Source of the DNA: Aeoliella mucimassa
Lineage (GTDB): Bacteria > Planctomycetota > Planctomycetia > Pirellulales > Lacipirellulaceae
Assembly: GCF_007748035.1 (NCBI RefSeq)
Contig: NZ_CP036278.1
Span: forward strand, 62,001-126,000
DNA length: 64,000 nt
Reading direction: 5' to 3'
Positions 1 to 9,742 of the stretch are shown in pieces (within the stretch, counting starts at the first letter, position 1; each line of letters starts with the position of its first letter). The translations under genes and the position numbers were made by a program. The notes under the pieces were generated by a model. That model was not told the DNA's origin, did no database searches, and saw only the letters and a list, made by a program, of their open reading frames with translations.

Positions 1-1
1 C

Positions 2-879
2 GAGCCGTTCCTCTTCGGGCGGGGGCTCGACTCGCGGGTTGGCATGATGGGGGGCGGAGCGATGGAAATCAACACGGTGCCGCAGCTCACTGCTACCGAC
101 GACAACGGAGTGCGATACTCGAAGATACCCAAGCTGCAGTTTCCCATCGACGAGTCGGGCCGCGCGGTGCTGGTGCAAGACGTGACCTATTACTCGCGCG
201 ACGCGCTCTACCAACCGCTGCTCGACTGGCGCAAGGGTGGCCCCGCGATCACTGGCGAGTTCGACTCGCAGGCCGCCTTCGTGGCGAAGCTAAGCACTCG
301 CACGCCGGGCTTCGATCAGCAGGGGCAACCGATGCGCGGGGTGGCCGACACGTTCGATACGCAGGTGTTCGACGACAACACGTGGGGGCTCGTGTGGAAG
401 CCTGAGGGCGACGCCCCCGCGGGGCATTTCCGCAGTACTATCGCCATACCGACGAGGCGAGCGTGGCCGTGGCCGTCGACGACGTTCCGGCCGAAACCGG
501 ATTGCACGCGGCCGAGTTCCAGCACGCCGAGCCCGGGGAGCCATTCACCTCGCGCGACACGCCGGCCTGGACCACGCCCGGCGCAGCGAGCGAACCACAG
601 CAGGTGAAGCTCGGCGACGGTTCGCTGGTGACCTACGCGTGGTACCGGTTTGTCGACCAACCAAGCTTCCAGCAGTACCAGTGGAGCGAAGCGAAAAAGG
701 CCGAGCTGCAAGAGTTCGTCGAGCAAATCCACCGCACTTGGCCGATCGACCGCAACTACATGGCACCCCCCACCAGCGGCGAACTAGTCGCTCTCGACCC
801 GGCGCTAATCGTCACTCCCCCCGCAGGCATGGAAGTCGGCTACGTGCCGATCGTGCTACGCCAGGAGCGTGCGGAGTGA
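2..879 (+). pseudogene. Conserved protein, truncated by window edge and frameshifted
   Basis: The frame is open from the first bases of the window to about 430, and the same protein seems to go on in the next frame to the TGA at 877-879. The join lies at about 430-437: one frame reads HFR, the other QYYRHTDEASVAVAV, and one extra base there would give a single chain of about 290 residues. The rest is a plausible soluble protein rich in D, Q and Y, with no motif I recognise and no membrane segment in the visible part. The true start lies upstream of the window. The break may be a real mutation or a one-base sequence error. The function is unknown. Confidence 0.5.
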
Positions 880-910
880 GTGACATCCAGCAAACGATTG
901 ATGCGGAGGG

Positions 911-1288
911 TTACTCGGTAACGGGTCGACCGGCGAAGTGCGTTGTGACCCATCGCCATGCTACTGAGTAGCCGAGGACGCCTACGATGAACACGATGTC
1001 TTGCACGGAGCTATGCGGCTCGAAGGAACGACTCAACAACGACAAGCCTAGCGAGAGTGGGAGCATGACGGCGTAGCACGCGACAGGATGCAGAGGCATT
1101 TGGTCGGCGAGTACTCTGCTGCAAATCCAGGCAAACGGTGCCAGACAAACCCACAACCAAACGGAGTACGCAAGCTCGATGTTGGGAGTGAGCGACTGCT
1201 GCAACCACCCGGCCACGGCCATTCCACCAACGATGGAGATAAATACAATCGCAAAACCAACGACACCGAGCAGCCCGTGAGATCGCAT
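911..1288 (-). CDS. Small four-helix membrane protein
   Basis: This 125-residue protein is mostly hydrophobic, with probable membrane helices at about 7-29, 39-58, 69-86 and 95-113. A short loop between helices 3 and 4 is polar. There is no signal peptidase site and no catalytic motif. It converges with the frameshifted gene on its left; the DUF262 gene on the same strand ends 92 bases upstream of its start. I do not recognise the family. It is called a gene because of the clean alternation of hydrophobic segments, which competing frames over the same bases lack. Confidence 0.6.
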   Translation of the reverse strand: MRSHGLLGVVGFAIVFISIVGGMAVAGWLQQSLTPNIELAYSVWLWVCLAPFAWICSRVLADQMPLHPVACYAVMLPLSLGLSLLSRSFEPHSSVQDIVFIVGVLGYSVAWRWVTTHFAGRPVTE

Positions 1289-1380
1289 GAGTCGCTTTCG
1301 GCAGGTTCCAAGTCAGAAGGAGCCTATTTTGATTGTGTGCAGGATTCGCTGAAACAATCTTCGCAAACAAGTAGTATTCC

Positions 1381-2964
1381 CTACTGCATTAACTGTTTGG
1401 CTTTCTTCACTAGTAAGTCCGATCGTTCGGCAATAAAACGTTTGAAGTCATCGTGGAATATATCAGTGGGACAGACGGCGTGTTCCAATATTTCCGAAAC
1501 CTGTTCTTGGTTGTCAGGCATTAGCAGCATGTATTCACTCGGAGGCTTAGCACTGATGGTATTGTTAGATGCTCGAGGCAAGAAACAGAAGTTTGCGAGA
1601 GAATTTCCAAGCTGCATGTCGGCACCTTGAGCTTCAAGCAAGGCCCGCGGATATACGTGGTGAAATTCTTTCTTGTTGCAGTCGCGGAGTACACTGCCCA
1701 ATGCAATAGAGCCCCCACCGATAAAGTCGAGCGGTGATGCCGATGCCAACATTAAGATATGAGTTCTTGTGTTCGTTGTGCGAAGGCTGAATGCACTTTT
1801 GGTGAAGAACGAAGCATCTAGTTCATGTTCGAACTCGCCGAGCTTATGTAGATCGCCGTCTCGCATTCTCTTGATTTCAACAACATCCTGATTTAATTGT
1901 TCGAGTCGTTTACTGTATCGCCGAGTAAAAAAGGTTCGCCATAACCATCGTACTAATGTGCTCTGTTGATCTGAATTTGGATGAGTGCTTTGGTCGCGTG
2001 TAGTCGCAAAAAAGACGGACAGTGGGATGATGACTGTTGGGAACGGCAATACCTTAGTTGAATAGGCATGAAAATTGGTGCGTAGAAAATCGATCGCACC
2101 TAGTATTCCAGAGCGAATCTCATTAAATCGCGAGCGAACTTCCCCGCCACTTAGGTTAATGATTGTTTTAGGAGAGGCATCACCAGAGATTATTGCTGCA
2201 CAGCACCTCAACAAAAGGTCAGTATCTTCCCCAACATCATGGAATCCGTAGGGAGCTAGGTCGGTTGCCAGATCGTTGAACTGCTCCTGCAAATCGAAAT
2301 CATCACTCCACGACCAAGCAGACAAGAGTTGGAGTGTGTCAAGTTCAACGCCAAGGCGGTTAATCCGCTCGAAAACAATTGCAACAGCTGCGCGGTCGTC
2401 AGTTGAAAAGGTCTGTACTGGAATTTTCGCAGTAGTGAACGTTCGATAGAGCTTGTCAACCTTATCTGCTATAGAGTCATCCATCGTCTTGAGGAATTGT
2501 CGGTAGGCAGGCGGATCGAACAAGATACCAAGTGGAAAGTGGCGAGCAGGTTCTACTTCTGAATCGGTTAAATATGCAAACTGAGAGTCTTGAGCATCGG
2601 AAGGAGCACCTAGGTCATAATAGATTCGGGTCCACGTGTCGTCTTCCCCTGCAGAAGGGGATAGCGCATTCTGAAAGACCCCGAATATAGAAGTCGCGCG
2701 TTGCTGTCCATCCAGAATATAGTCAATCGGATAATCAGGGTCGTTTTCAGGAAGTTCGAACGGACCGAGTTGACGCTCAGTTTGAAGGGCAGTTTTTGTA
2801 CGCCAGAATAACAATGAGCCGAATGGATACCCCTTGTAGATGCTGTCCATTAAGTGCGCTACGCGATCTGCGTCCCAAACAAATCCCCGTTGAAAGGACG
2901 GGATGCGTAAGTGGCCACTTACGATTTGAGTGATAAGGTCATTGATGAAAAGTGGATCTGCCAT
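1381..2964 (-). CDS. DUF262 protein with C-terminal HNH-like segment
   Basis: This 527-residue protein has the DUF262 (ParB/Srx-like) N-terminus. IPSFQRGFVW is at about 21-30, a GYPFGSLLFW stretch near 45-54, and the family signature DGQQR at 85-89. Towards the C-terminus (about residue 420) HHVYPRA followed by a conserved N-rich stretch resembles the HNH-like half of GmrS/GmrD-type proteins. In that family DUF262 uses a nucleotide to control DNA cleavage, often of modified phage DNA. Here it stands alone, with no partner gene beside it. The coding sequence is visibly A+T-richer than genes on either side, which suggests transfer. A defence role is inferred from the family, not shown by context. 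Confidence 0.75.
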   Translation of the reverse strand: MADPLFINDLITQIVSGHLRIPSFQRGFVWDADRVAHLMDSIYKGYPFGSLLFWRTKTALQTERQLGPFELPENDPDYPIDYILDGQQRATSIFGVFQNALSPSAGEDDTWTRIYYDLGAPSDAQDSQFAYLTDSEVEPARHFPLGILFDPPAYRQFLKTMDDSIADKVDKLYRTFTTAKIPVQTFSTDDRAAVAIVFERINRLGVELDTLQLLSAWSWSDDFDLQEQFNDLATDLAPYGFHDVGEDTDLLLRCCAAIISGDASPKTIINLSGGEVRSRFNEIRSGILGAIDFLRTNFHAYSTKVLPFPTVIIPLSVFFATTRDQSTHPNSDQQSTLVRWLWRTFFTRRYSKRLEQLNQDVVEIKRMRDGDLHKLGEFEHELDASFFTKSAFSLRTTNTRTHILMLASASPLDFIGGGSIALGSVLRDCNKKEFHHVYPRALLEAQGADMQLGNSLANFCFLPRASNNTISAKPPSEYMLLMPDNQEQVSEILEHAVCPTDIFHDDFKRFIAERSDLLVKKAKQLMQ

Positions 2965-3298
2965 AATGACGATTGATGATCAAGATTTGAGTTCTGCTTC
3001 GCTACACACTTAGTTATGCCATACAGCAATATGACGAAAGTACGTGTATAAGAAATTCGTGTTTGCTTAACTGCTTGTGCAAACCCTACGCTTGCAAGAG
3101 CTTATCATTGCCCGTCAACAGCAGCAAGCAGTGCTTAATAGCATCCAATACTCTAGAAGAAAGCAACTAGTGGGTGTGGCATAATCCCCAGTAGGAGTCT
3201 TTGTAAGCTACTTTTAGAAGGGATGTCTAGTTGCATTGCAGTGCATAGTTGCTTGCACCTTCCTGTCCGGAATCACAGCTCAATTGTCAACCACACAC
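2965..3298. other. Intergenic gap, A+T-rich
   Basis: These 334 bases lie between the start of the DUF262 gene and the end of the 1320-residue gene. The promoter of the DUF262 gene should lie in the left part. I see no convincing hairpin, repeat or short gene. Confidence 0.5.
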
Positions 3299-6200
3299 CT
3301 ACTTACTACGGAGCTGTGTTTGCAGGTCTTCCCAGGGGAGGGTTACCTGGTGGATCCGGCTGCGGAGGCTCACCTCGGGGGGGTGATGGTGCCGGGTGCG
3401 GCGCACTTTGGTCACTTCCTCTTCGATCGCGGCGACCCAGTCGGGGATGTCGAGCCCCGAGCCGGAGGGTTCGGTCACCAGGTTGGCGATTTCGGTTTCG
3501 AGGGCGGCAAACGCTCCGGTATCTTGCTCGTTGTCGATTGCTTTGATCGCCGGGGCGACGAGCACTCGCAGGCGATCGACCGTGAGCGAACGAATGAACC
3601 GCTCGCCCAGGCGTTCGGCCACGGTGGGGAGTCGCATGCCGTACTTGTCGCACAGCGCGGCGAACGCTTGCAGGTAGTGGTCCGCCCGATCGGCCGTTTG
3701 AGCGGCGATGTCGAGCCGCCACATTTCGGCCGCCGAGTCGCGGCCCTGGCGAATCAAAATCTCATGGGCCAGGAACACTGGCTTCATGTTCCACGCACTG
3801 CGGTCGTAGCTGGCTCGCAGTCGCAGGAAGTCGACAAACGAGTAGAACATCTCGCCATGGTCGCTCTGCGTGGTGGTTGCGTTGTAGTCGCGGTACTCGC
3901 GGAAGTTCTCGACCACCGTGTCGATGGCGATGGTCAGCAACTCGATCGCCTGATCGCGCTGAATGCGGGTGCCGAGTTCGTCGACCAGCAGCGAGTGGTC
4001 GTCGTCGGGCTCGAGCTGTTGATTCGACAGCCAGGTGTTCACCCCTTGGTGCAGGATGGATCGCAGGTTGCCCAGGCTGAGGAAGCGTTGGGTAAACAGG
4101 TCGCGACCATAACGATGCACGAAGTCGACAAACTGCGCCCAGTCTTCGCGACTGCCGAGTTTCTCGACCACGCTCAATCGCACGGTTTTGCTGTGTCGCA
4201 GCCAGCGACCAAGTTGCGACTCGGTGAGATCCTGCAGCGCTTCGACCAGCATCAAGTCGTTCGGCGACGAGTTGCCATCCCACTGTTCGGCCGAAGCCAC
4301 CACGCACTCCACCAGCGCCTGATACCCTTGCTCGAACAGGGTGTCGTACTCGGTAATCGCTCCGGGGCCGACGGGGTGCTCGGTTTCCATCCGCTGGGCG
4401 ATGTCGAGCAGTTCGCAGGTTTCACGCACCAGTCCGAGCCTTGGCAGCCAGCCCAAAAGGGCGCGGATCAACCCATGCAATGCGCGGGCTTTCACGATGC
4501 GCGAAGGGCTGCCCCCTTTGCTCAGCGGGACGTACAGCAGCTCTTGAGCAACCAGCGACTTGGCAAAGTGTTCCCAGTGTTGACGCACGCCGGCCGCGTC
4601 GCCCGAGAGTATGGATCGCAGGATTTCGATCGTGCGGGCGATGGCCGACGAGGGGGCCACCTCGCTGGCGTGCGACACTCCCGCTGCTGCGCGAAGCAAT
4701 CGCCCTGCGTCCGACATTTCGACGCACGTGGTAATGATTTGTTCGATCAGCGATTCGAGGATCATCCGCCGGCGGTCGTACTCGACCATCGACTCGTGCG
4801 ACATCGTCGGCGGCGGCACCCGGTGTTGATGCACTTCCTCCAGCAGGTCGACGAGCTGCCCGTACTTCACGACCGCTTCGCGTTGCCAGACATCGAACTG
4901 CTCACGACGTTCCGGTGCCGAGGCGTCCCAGCCGATCGCAGTATGTTTCCACAGCTTGGCAACCGTGGTGAGCAATGCCAAGCGTTCGCGCAGGCGGTTT
5001 GCTTCGTCCTCGAGTTCGTAGTCGCTTGCGTCGGCATCGGGATCGAAGATCGCCGAGTCGAGCCCGTCGTCGGTGCTGTCGCGGTAGGTCACCTCGTCGT
5101 ACGCGGCCTGGAACAGGTTGTCGACGTCGTCGTCTTCCAGCTCGCTCTCATCGCCGTACTCTTCGCCCTCTTCGTAGGCTTCTTCGTCATCATCGAAGAT
5201 CGAATCGTCGGGGCCAGCAAATCGATTGAACGACTTGCCGAGTTCGAACTCCGGCACGTGCCAGTACTCTTCGGCGCTCGCTTCGAGCTGCCCGAAGAAC
5301 CGTGCGAGGAACGGCCATTGGTCGTCGCCCGACTCCTGGCAGCGGGCCGACAGCATCTGCATCCACCGCAGCGCGAGCGGGTGCAGCGAGGCGTCGCCAT
5401 CCTCGAGCGGCGTGTAGTCCACCTGGCTGAGCCATTGCATCATCAGGGCCATCGACGCGACGAGGTCGCCTTTGTCGAGCAGGGCCTCGATCACCAGTTG
5501 GAATGCTTTGGAAGTATCGAAGGTTTCGACGAACATGCCCCAGAAGCCAACATCGCCCGCTGCGGCGCCAGCTTTGTGCCAGGTGTTGAGCGCCCCGGCC
5601 ACCAGGTTGGTGCTGACTTCGATTTCCTTAGCGTCGAGCGACTTCACGCCGCCGACTTGGGTGGAGCCAAACGTATCCCACCAGTCGGCCAGCTTGGTGA
5701 GTTGCTTGCTGAACTTCTCTTCGAGATCGGCCCGGTCGATCGCGGCCGCTTCGGCCCATGCCCGCGAGCAGAGGTCGAGCGTTTGTTCCACCAGTTGAAT
5801 CAGATCGTCGACGCGGTAGTCGCGCACGGTGTCTTCGATGGAGGGGAACAAGCTGAAGTTCGCGCCGAAGCCGAGAATGCTCCAGGGATCGACCAGCGCG
5901 CCGCATTCGATGCCGCGGTTCAGCAGGTCGGTGGTCTCATCCAGGTAAGTTACCACCTGCTCGAGTCGTCGTCGGTCGATCGCGTGATGACCAGCCGTGA
6001 GTCGGCAGTAAATCTGGCACAGCATGCGAGCGGAGGCCACTCGAACCGACTGGGCCTGCTCGAGCGCGGCATCGGGGTAGCCCATGCGAGCGTACACCTG
6101 CGCCAGGTGCACGCGTTGTTGCTGCACCGCCCGGCGGCGGGCCAGTTCGTGATTCAGGTGCTGGCGAGCCCCGCCAAACGGCTGCCGGGTGCGCTCGGCT

Positions 6201-7261
6201 TCGTTCCGCAGCCAGTCGCCATGCGGACCTTTGGTTTGGGCGAGCAGTTGTTCGTAGAACCGATCGCGATAATCGGCAATGTGCGGCAACAGCGTGCCGA
6301 GTGTCACGTCGGAGCCATGGCAGCCAGGCCCGTTGCCGCTGGTGCCCGAGGCCATCAGGATGGTGCCCGCCAGTACCGCGGCCGCTTCGAACATCAGCTG
6401 ATCGGGATCGCGATCGAGCGCTTCGGCTCCCCGGACGCGGGTGAGCAGCGAGCTAACCATCAACGGTTGCAGGATGAACCGACGATAGTAGCCCTTGTTG
6501 TCGATGCGATTGGGATCCCACTGGCCGAAGTGGTAGTTCGGGCGCTTGTTGACGGGATGGTCGAAGTCGTACGCCCGCGGATCGAGCGCGAGTTCCTCCA
6601 GGTGCTCCAGCTGGAACCAGGCGTCGCTCAGCAAGTCGGGCGGGGTGTTGCGGAGAATCTCGAGCGTCTGCTGCACCACTTCTTCGAACGGGCCGGCCGA
6701 GACACCGGCTCCTTCCACGTACAGCGGAATCGGGCAGATCCACTCATGGCGGTACGGTTCGATCTTCTGCGTCTCGAGCACCGGCACCGGGCGGTAGCCA
6801 ATGTAGTTGTCGAGGCTGTCGCGGGCGGCGGCTACCACGTCGTCGATTTCGGTCTCGACCTCCAGCGTGGTGAAGCGAAGCACGGTCTCGAACACGCGGG
6901 CCAGCAGCAGCGGCCGCCAGAGTTCCGCGTCGGTGCGGTGCCGTAGCAAGTCGCGATGGAACTGCCGGTAATCGTCGAGAAACTGGTGGGCGAGCACCTG
7001 TAGTACTTGCCGCACCTGGGAGATATCGCCGAACGCTCCCCCTTCGGCATGCAGGCCCTCGGCCCGGTTGGCGATGGCCGCCAGTAGCTCGGGCACGGTC
7101 TCGTTGCTCGCTCCGGTGTGTTGTTCGACCGCCCGGAACACCTCGTTCAGGTTGGCGAAGAACTTCGGATCGTGCGTTCCCGACGAAAAGTTCAGGTAGC
7201 CGACTACTTCTTGTAGTTTGGCCAGGCAGGCGTCGTCGGGCTGGAACGGGGCAGACGTCAT
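3299..7261 (-). CDS. Large conserved protein of unknown function (1320 aa)
   Basis: This is one of the two longest real genes in the window. The protein is largely alpha-helical in appearance, rich in L, A, E and R, without a signal peptide or membrane helix. A strongly acidic stretch lies at about residues 685-720, where runs of D and E alternate with G and Y. The N-terminus starts MTSAPFQPDD. It probably acts in the cytoplasm. I recognise no enzyme motif; the helical repeats suggest a scaffold or TPR-like protein. The opposite strand is also open for 1236 codons, but that translation is rich in H, G, V and Q in the way typical of antisense of high-GC genes. Confidence 0.8.
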   Translation of the reverse strand: MTSAPFQPDDACLAKLQEVVGYLNFSSGTHDPKFFANLNEVFRAVEQHTGASNETVPELLAAIANRAEGLHAEGGAFGDISQVRQVLQVLAHQFLDDYRQFHRDLLRHRTDAELWRPLLLARVFETVLRFTTLEVETEIDDVVAAARDSLDNYIGYRPVPVLETQKIEPYRHEWICPIPLYVEGAGVSAGPFEEVVQQTLEILRNTPPDLLSDAWFQLEHLEELALDPRAYDFDHPVNKRPNYHFGQWDPNRIDNKGYYRRFILQPLMVSSLLTRVRGAEALDRDPDQLMFEAAAVLAGTILMASGTSGNGPGCHGSDVTLGTLLPHIADYRDRFYEQLLAQTKGPHGDWLRNEAERTRQPFGGARQHLNHELARRRAVQQQRVHLAQVYARMGYPDAALEQAQSVRVASARMLCQIYCRLTAGHHAIDRRRLEQVVTYLDETTDLLNRGIECGALVDPWSILGFGANFSLFPSIEDTVRDYRVDDLIQLVEQTLDLCSRAWAEAAAIDRADLEEKFSKQLTKLADWWDTFGSTQVGGVKSLDAKEIEVSTNLVAGALNTWHKAGAAAGDVGFWGMFVETFDTSKAFQLVIEALLDKGDLVASMALMMQWLSQVDYTPLEDGDASLHPLALRWMQMLSARCQESGDDQWPFLARFFGQLEASAEEYWHVPEFELGKSFNRFAGPDDSIFDDDEEAYEEGEEYGDESELEDDDVDNLFQAAYDEVTYRDSTDDGLDSAIFDPDADASDYELEDEANRLRERLALLTTVAKLWKHTAIGWDASAPERREQFDVWQREAVVKYGQLVDLLEEVHQHRVPPPTMSHESMVEYDRRRMILESLIEQIITTCVEMSDAGRLLRAAAGVSHASEVAPSSAIARTIEILRSILSGDAAGVRQHWEHFAKSLVAQELLYVPLSKGGSPSRIVKARALHGLIRALLGWLPRLGLVRETCELLDIAQRMETEHPVGPGAITEYDTLFEQGYQALVECVVASAEQWDGNSSPNDLMLVEALQDLTESQLGRWLRHSKTVRLSVVEKLGSREDWAQFVDFVHRYGRDLFTQRFLSLGNLRSILHQGVNTWLSNQQLEPDDDHSLLVDELGTRIQRDQAIELLTIAIDTVVENFREYRDYNATTTQSDHGEMFYSFVDFLRLRASYDRSAWNMKPVFLAHEILIRQGRDSAAEMWRLDIAAQTADRADHYLQAFAALCDKYGMRLPTVAERLGERFIRSLTVDRLRVLVAPAIKAIDNEQDTGAFAALETEIANLVTEPSGSGLDIPDWVAAIEEEVTKVRRTRHHHPPEVSLRSRIHQVTLPWEDLQTQLRSK

Positions 7262-7605
7262 ACGGGCCAGGGCAGGGGGGATGCGGAACGTGGAAAGCTG
7301 GGGAAACCACGGGCGAATCGATCGGGCGAGCTGGGGTGGCCGTCAACGGATCGGGCCCCGCGGCTGTCAGCGATAAAATTCGCGACTCTCCGAAATATTA
7401 AGGGATCGGGGGGCTTGGAATCTAGCGCCAGACCCGGTCCGGAATGCCGAAATCCCGTGAACTACCGGTTTTCAGCCGCGAAAACGTGCAACCTCGCTTG
7501 CTGCTAGTTACAATGAAGGGACCCGGAACACTGCCGCAGCTCCATGCATTCGCGTGGAATGTCCGTCGCTGCGTAAGCCTCGTTTAGCTAAGCCTACCTG
7601 TCATC
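7262..7605. other. Divergent intergenic region
   Basis: This gap of 344 bases separates two divergent genes and should hold both promoters. The only site I can point to is the TACAAT-type -10 near 7509, listed separately. Confidence 0.5.
7501..7514 (+). promoter_or_regulatory. Candidate -10 region, CTGCTAGTTACAAT
   Basis: TACAAT at 7509-7514 is a good -10 match about 90 bases before the propeller gene. Nearly the same 14 bases, with G for A, precede the exported protein at the right edge (63786-63799). No good -35 hexamer is visible. Confidence 0.35.
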
Positions 7606-8937
7606 ATGCGCACCTTACCTCTCCGTACGCTCCCGTTGTTGCTAGTCGCCCTCACGTTCGGGGCACTACTTTTGCCGCAATTTGCCGTTGCTCAGTCGGG
7701 TTTGGTCTCCACGCTCAAGGCCGAACGGCTAGGGCTCGAGCGGGGGTGGTTCTCGCAGGCACAAATCGATCGCCAGCGGCATCACGTCGTGAATGCGGTG
7801 CTCGAAGGCGATTTGCTGCTCGTGCTATCGGACTCCGGTGTGCTGCATGCCATGAATGCCGAAACTGGCAAAACTGCCTGGATTGCCCAGTTCGGCAATC
7901 CTAATTATCCCAGCCTCGGTCCGGCCGCGAATAAAGACTCGGTCGCCATGATTAATGGTAGCACGCTTTACGTGCTCGATCGCTCGAATGGGCTACAGAA
8001 GATGATGAAGAAGCTCAGCGGCGGAGCCGGCGGCGGTCCTGCCCTGACCGATGATTACGTGATTGTTCCCATGTTCTCCGGGCGGGTCGAAGCCTACTCG
8101 CTGGGCGAGCCGCTCGATTTCCCGTGGTACTACTCGTCGACCGGCCGGGTGTTCGACTCGCCCGTCGCCACTCCCGATAGCGTGGTATGGCCCACCGATC
8201 GAGGATTCCTGTACGTAGCCAACCGGGGCGACGAGGCAGGTATTCGCTATCGCTTCGAATCGGCCGGCCGCATCATGGGGCATCCCGCCTCGGTCGATGG
8301 CACCCTCTACTTCACCTCGACCAACGGTTACCTGTACGCGATCAACGAACAGAATGGCCAACAAATCTGGCGCTACTCGGTTGGTAGCCCGATCTCCAAG
8401 CCACCGTTGGTCGTCGACGGCATGGCCTACGTGGCCACCGACGAGCCTTCGCTGCACGCGGTCGATATCCAAACCGGCACGCTTCGCTGGCTTACCCCCG
8501 GCGTGTCGCGCGTCGCTGGCGTCGGCAAGACCAACGTCTACGGCATGAATCGATTCGGCCAACTGCTGGTGGTCGACTCCCGTAGCGGAGTGCCGCTTGG
8601 GCAACTCGAAACTTGCCTGTCGACGATGACCGTTAGCAACAGCACGACCGATCGCATTTATCTGGTGAACTCCACCGGCCTGGTGCAGTGCATGCACGAA
8701 GTCGGCAGCGACGAGCCTTACCTGCACGACAACTCGCCAAAGCCGGAAGCGGACGCCGACGAAGCAGCCGATGCGAGCGCCGACGAAGAGCCGATGGACG
8801 AAGCGGCCGATGAGCCAGCCGACGACGCGAATCCGTTCGGTGCCGCCAACAGCAATCCCTTCGGCGACACCAGCAACCCGTTCGGCGATACCGACGACGA
8901 CAACGCCGACGATCCAGAGAACCCATTCCCGTTCTAG
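7606..8937 (+). CDS. Exported PQQ-type beta-propeller protein
   Basis: This 443-residue protein starts with a Sec signal peptide (about 1-29, ending FAVAQS). It continues as WD/PQQ-like blades: repeated patterns of a short strand, G-x-LYV or VYV, then D-x-x-x-G-x-x-x-W, as in LHAMNAETGKTAWIAQFG and LYAINEQNGQQIWRYSVG. This is the BamB/PQQ_2 fold. The last 60 residues are acidic and low-complexity, with NPFG three times. BamB helps outer-membrane protein assembly, but planctomycetes have many such propellers of other uses, so a scaffold or quinone-independent binding role is equally likely. It is a single gene, with the restriction cassette downstream on the other strand. Confidence 0.8.
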   Translation: MRTLPLRTLPLLLVALTFGALLLPQFAVAQSGLVSTLKAERLGLERGWFSQAQIDRQRHHVVNAVLEGDLLLVLSDSGVLHAMNAETGKTAWIAQFGNPNYPSLGPAANKDSVAMINGSTLYVLDRSNGLQKMMKKLSGGAGGGPALTDDYVIVPMFSGRVEAYSLGEPLDFPWYYSSTGRVFDSPVATPDSVVWPTDRGFLYVANRGDEAGIRYRFESAGRIMGHPASVDGTLYFTSTNGYLYAINEQNGQQIWRYSVGSPISKPPLVVDGMAYVATDEPSLHAVDIQTGTLRWLTPGVSRVAGVGKTNVYGMNRFGQLLVVDSRSGVPLGQLETCLSTMTVSNSTTDRIYLVNSTGLVQCMHEVGSDEPYLHDNSPKPEADADEAADASADEEPMDEAADEPADDANPFGAANSNPFGDTSNPFGDTDDDNADDPENPFPF

Positions 8938-9001
8938 TCTCTGCGGCAAGGGTAGGACCGATTGGATAGTATCAATAAAGAGTGTGGTATCAGAGATCAG
9001 C

Positions 9002-9742
9002 TCACACCAACACACTTACAAAATTACTGCCATTGAAAGATGCTTTGTCAGTAGTTGCTTTTGTACTTCTCTTGGAAATTCGGTAATCGCTTACCCTCAT
9101 AAAAGCAATCTTTATGTCGGTCACTTCTAAGAGGACTTTTTCTTCCTTAAATACCACAGCTAAGTGTAGTCCAGTGTGTGGGTAGTGGCAGTCTACGGCG
9201 AAACGGTTGCGGCAGGTTTTAATTTCGAGCCCATCTGGAACGCGAACGGGTCTTGCGCGATTGCCTTTTAGAGCAGCACCGTAGTTTTTGCTCCCTCTCG
9301 TGAATTTCGGTAGACCTTCATAGCTACGAGATCTTAAGAATAAGTCTGGGTAATCACTTTTGCCATTCGATTCTAAGCAGCCTTCCTCAAAATGCTCGAT
9401 CAAAAACTGTTCAACTACTTTGCTCACGATATCTCCGCCAACTTGATCGAGAAGTACTTTCTCGCGATCTAGTTCGCGATCTATGATATCAATCAAGCCA
9501 AGAGGAATGGAGTCATTTGCGGTAGAGCGTATCTTTGTCCAGGTGTCTCTCACCAACGTTGGCGAATTTAATACTTCTTCAACGTACTGTTTAAGAAGCG
9601 GGCCAACTCCAACTAACCAAGGTACGGTAGTGTTGACCGTTTTAATGCAGCGCGAATACCAATCAAAATCGACAGGTGGATAATTGTCTAATTCAGCCTT
9701 TGCATTTTCGACCTGCGCAAGCACTGTGGCTAGTGGAGTCAT
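9002..9742 (-). CDS. Type II restriction endonuclease, PD-(D/E)XK-like
   Basis: This is a 246-residue protein. D133 in YPDLFLRS followed by E173-I-K175 in GLEIKTC fits the PD-(D/E)XK nuclease core, which cuts DNA with Mg2+. The start at 9742 is preferred because its ATG overlaps the TGA of the controller gene in ATGA, so the two are probably translationally coupled; an in-frame ATG 15 bases upstream lies inside the controller gene. Together with the controller and the divergent cytosine methyltransferase it forms a classic R-C-M cassette. The recognition sequence cannot be told. The coding sequence is A+T-richer than the surrounding genes, which fits horizontal transfer. Confidence 0.75.
   Translation of the reverse strand: MTPLATVLAQVENAKAELDNYPPVDFDWYSRCIKTVNTTVPWLVGVGPLLKQYVEEVLNSPTLVRDTWTKIRSTANDSIPLGLIDIIDRELDREKVLLDQVGGDIVSKVVEQFLIEHFEEGCLESNGKSDYPDLFLRSRSYEGLPKFTRGSKNYGAALKGNRARPVRVPDGLEIKTCRNRFAVDCHYPHTGLHLAVVFKEEKVLLEVTDIKIAFMRVSDYRISKRSTKATTDKASFNGSNFVSVLV

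Noticed and set aside
3236-6946. A 1236-codon open frame on the plus strand
   Set aside because: It lies opposite the 1320-residue gene; its translation is rich in H, V, G and Q without domain character.
8820-8900. NPFG repeats as an endocytosis-like signal
   Set aside because: They lie in an exported acidic low-complexity tail; nothing in the sequence supports such a role.
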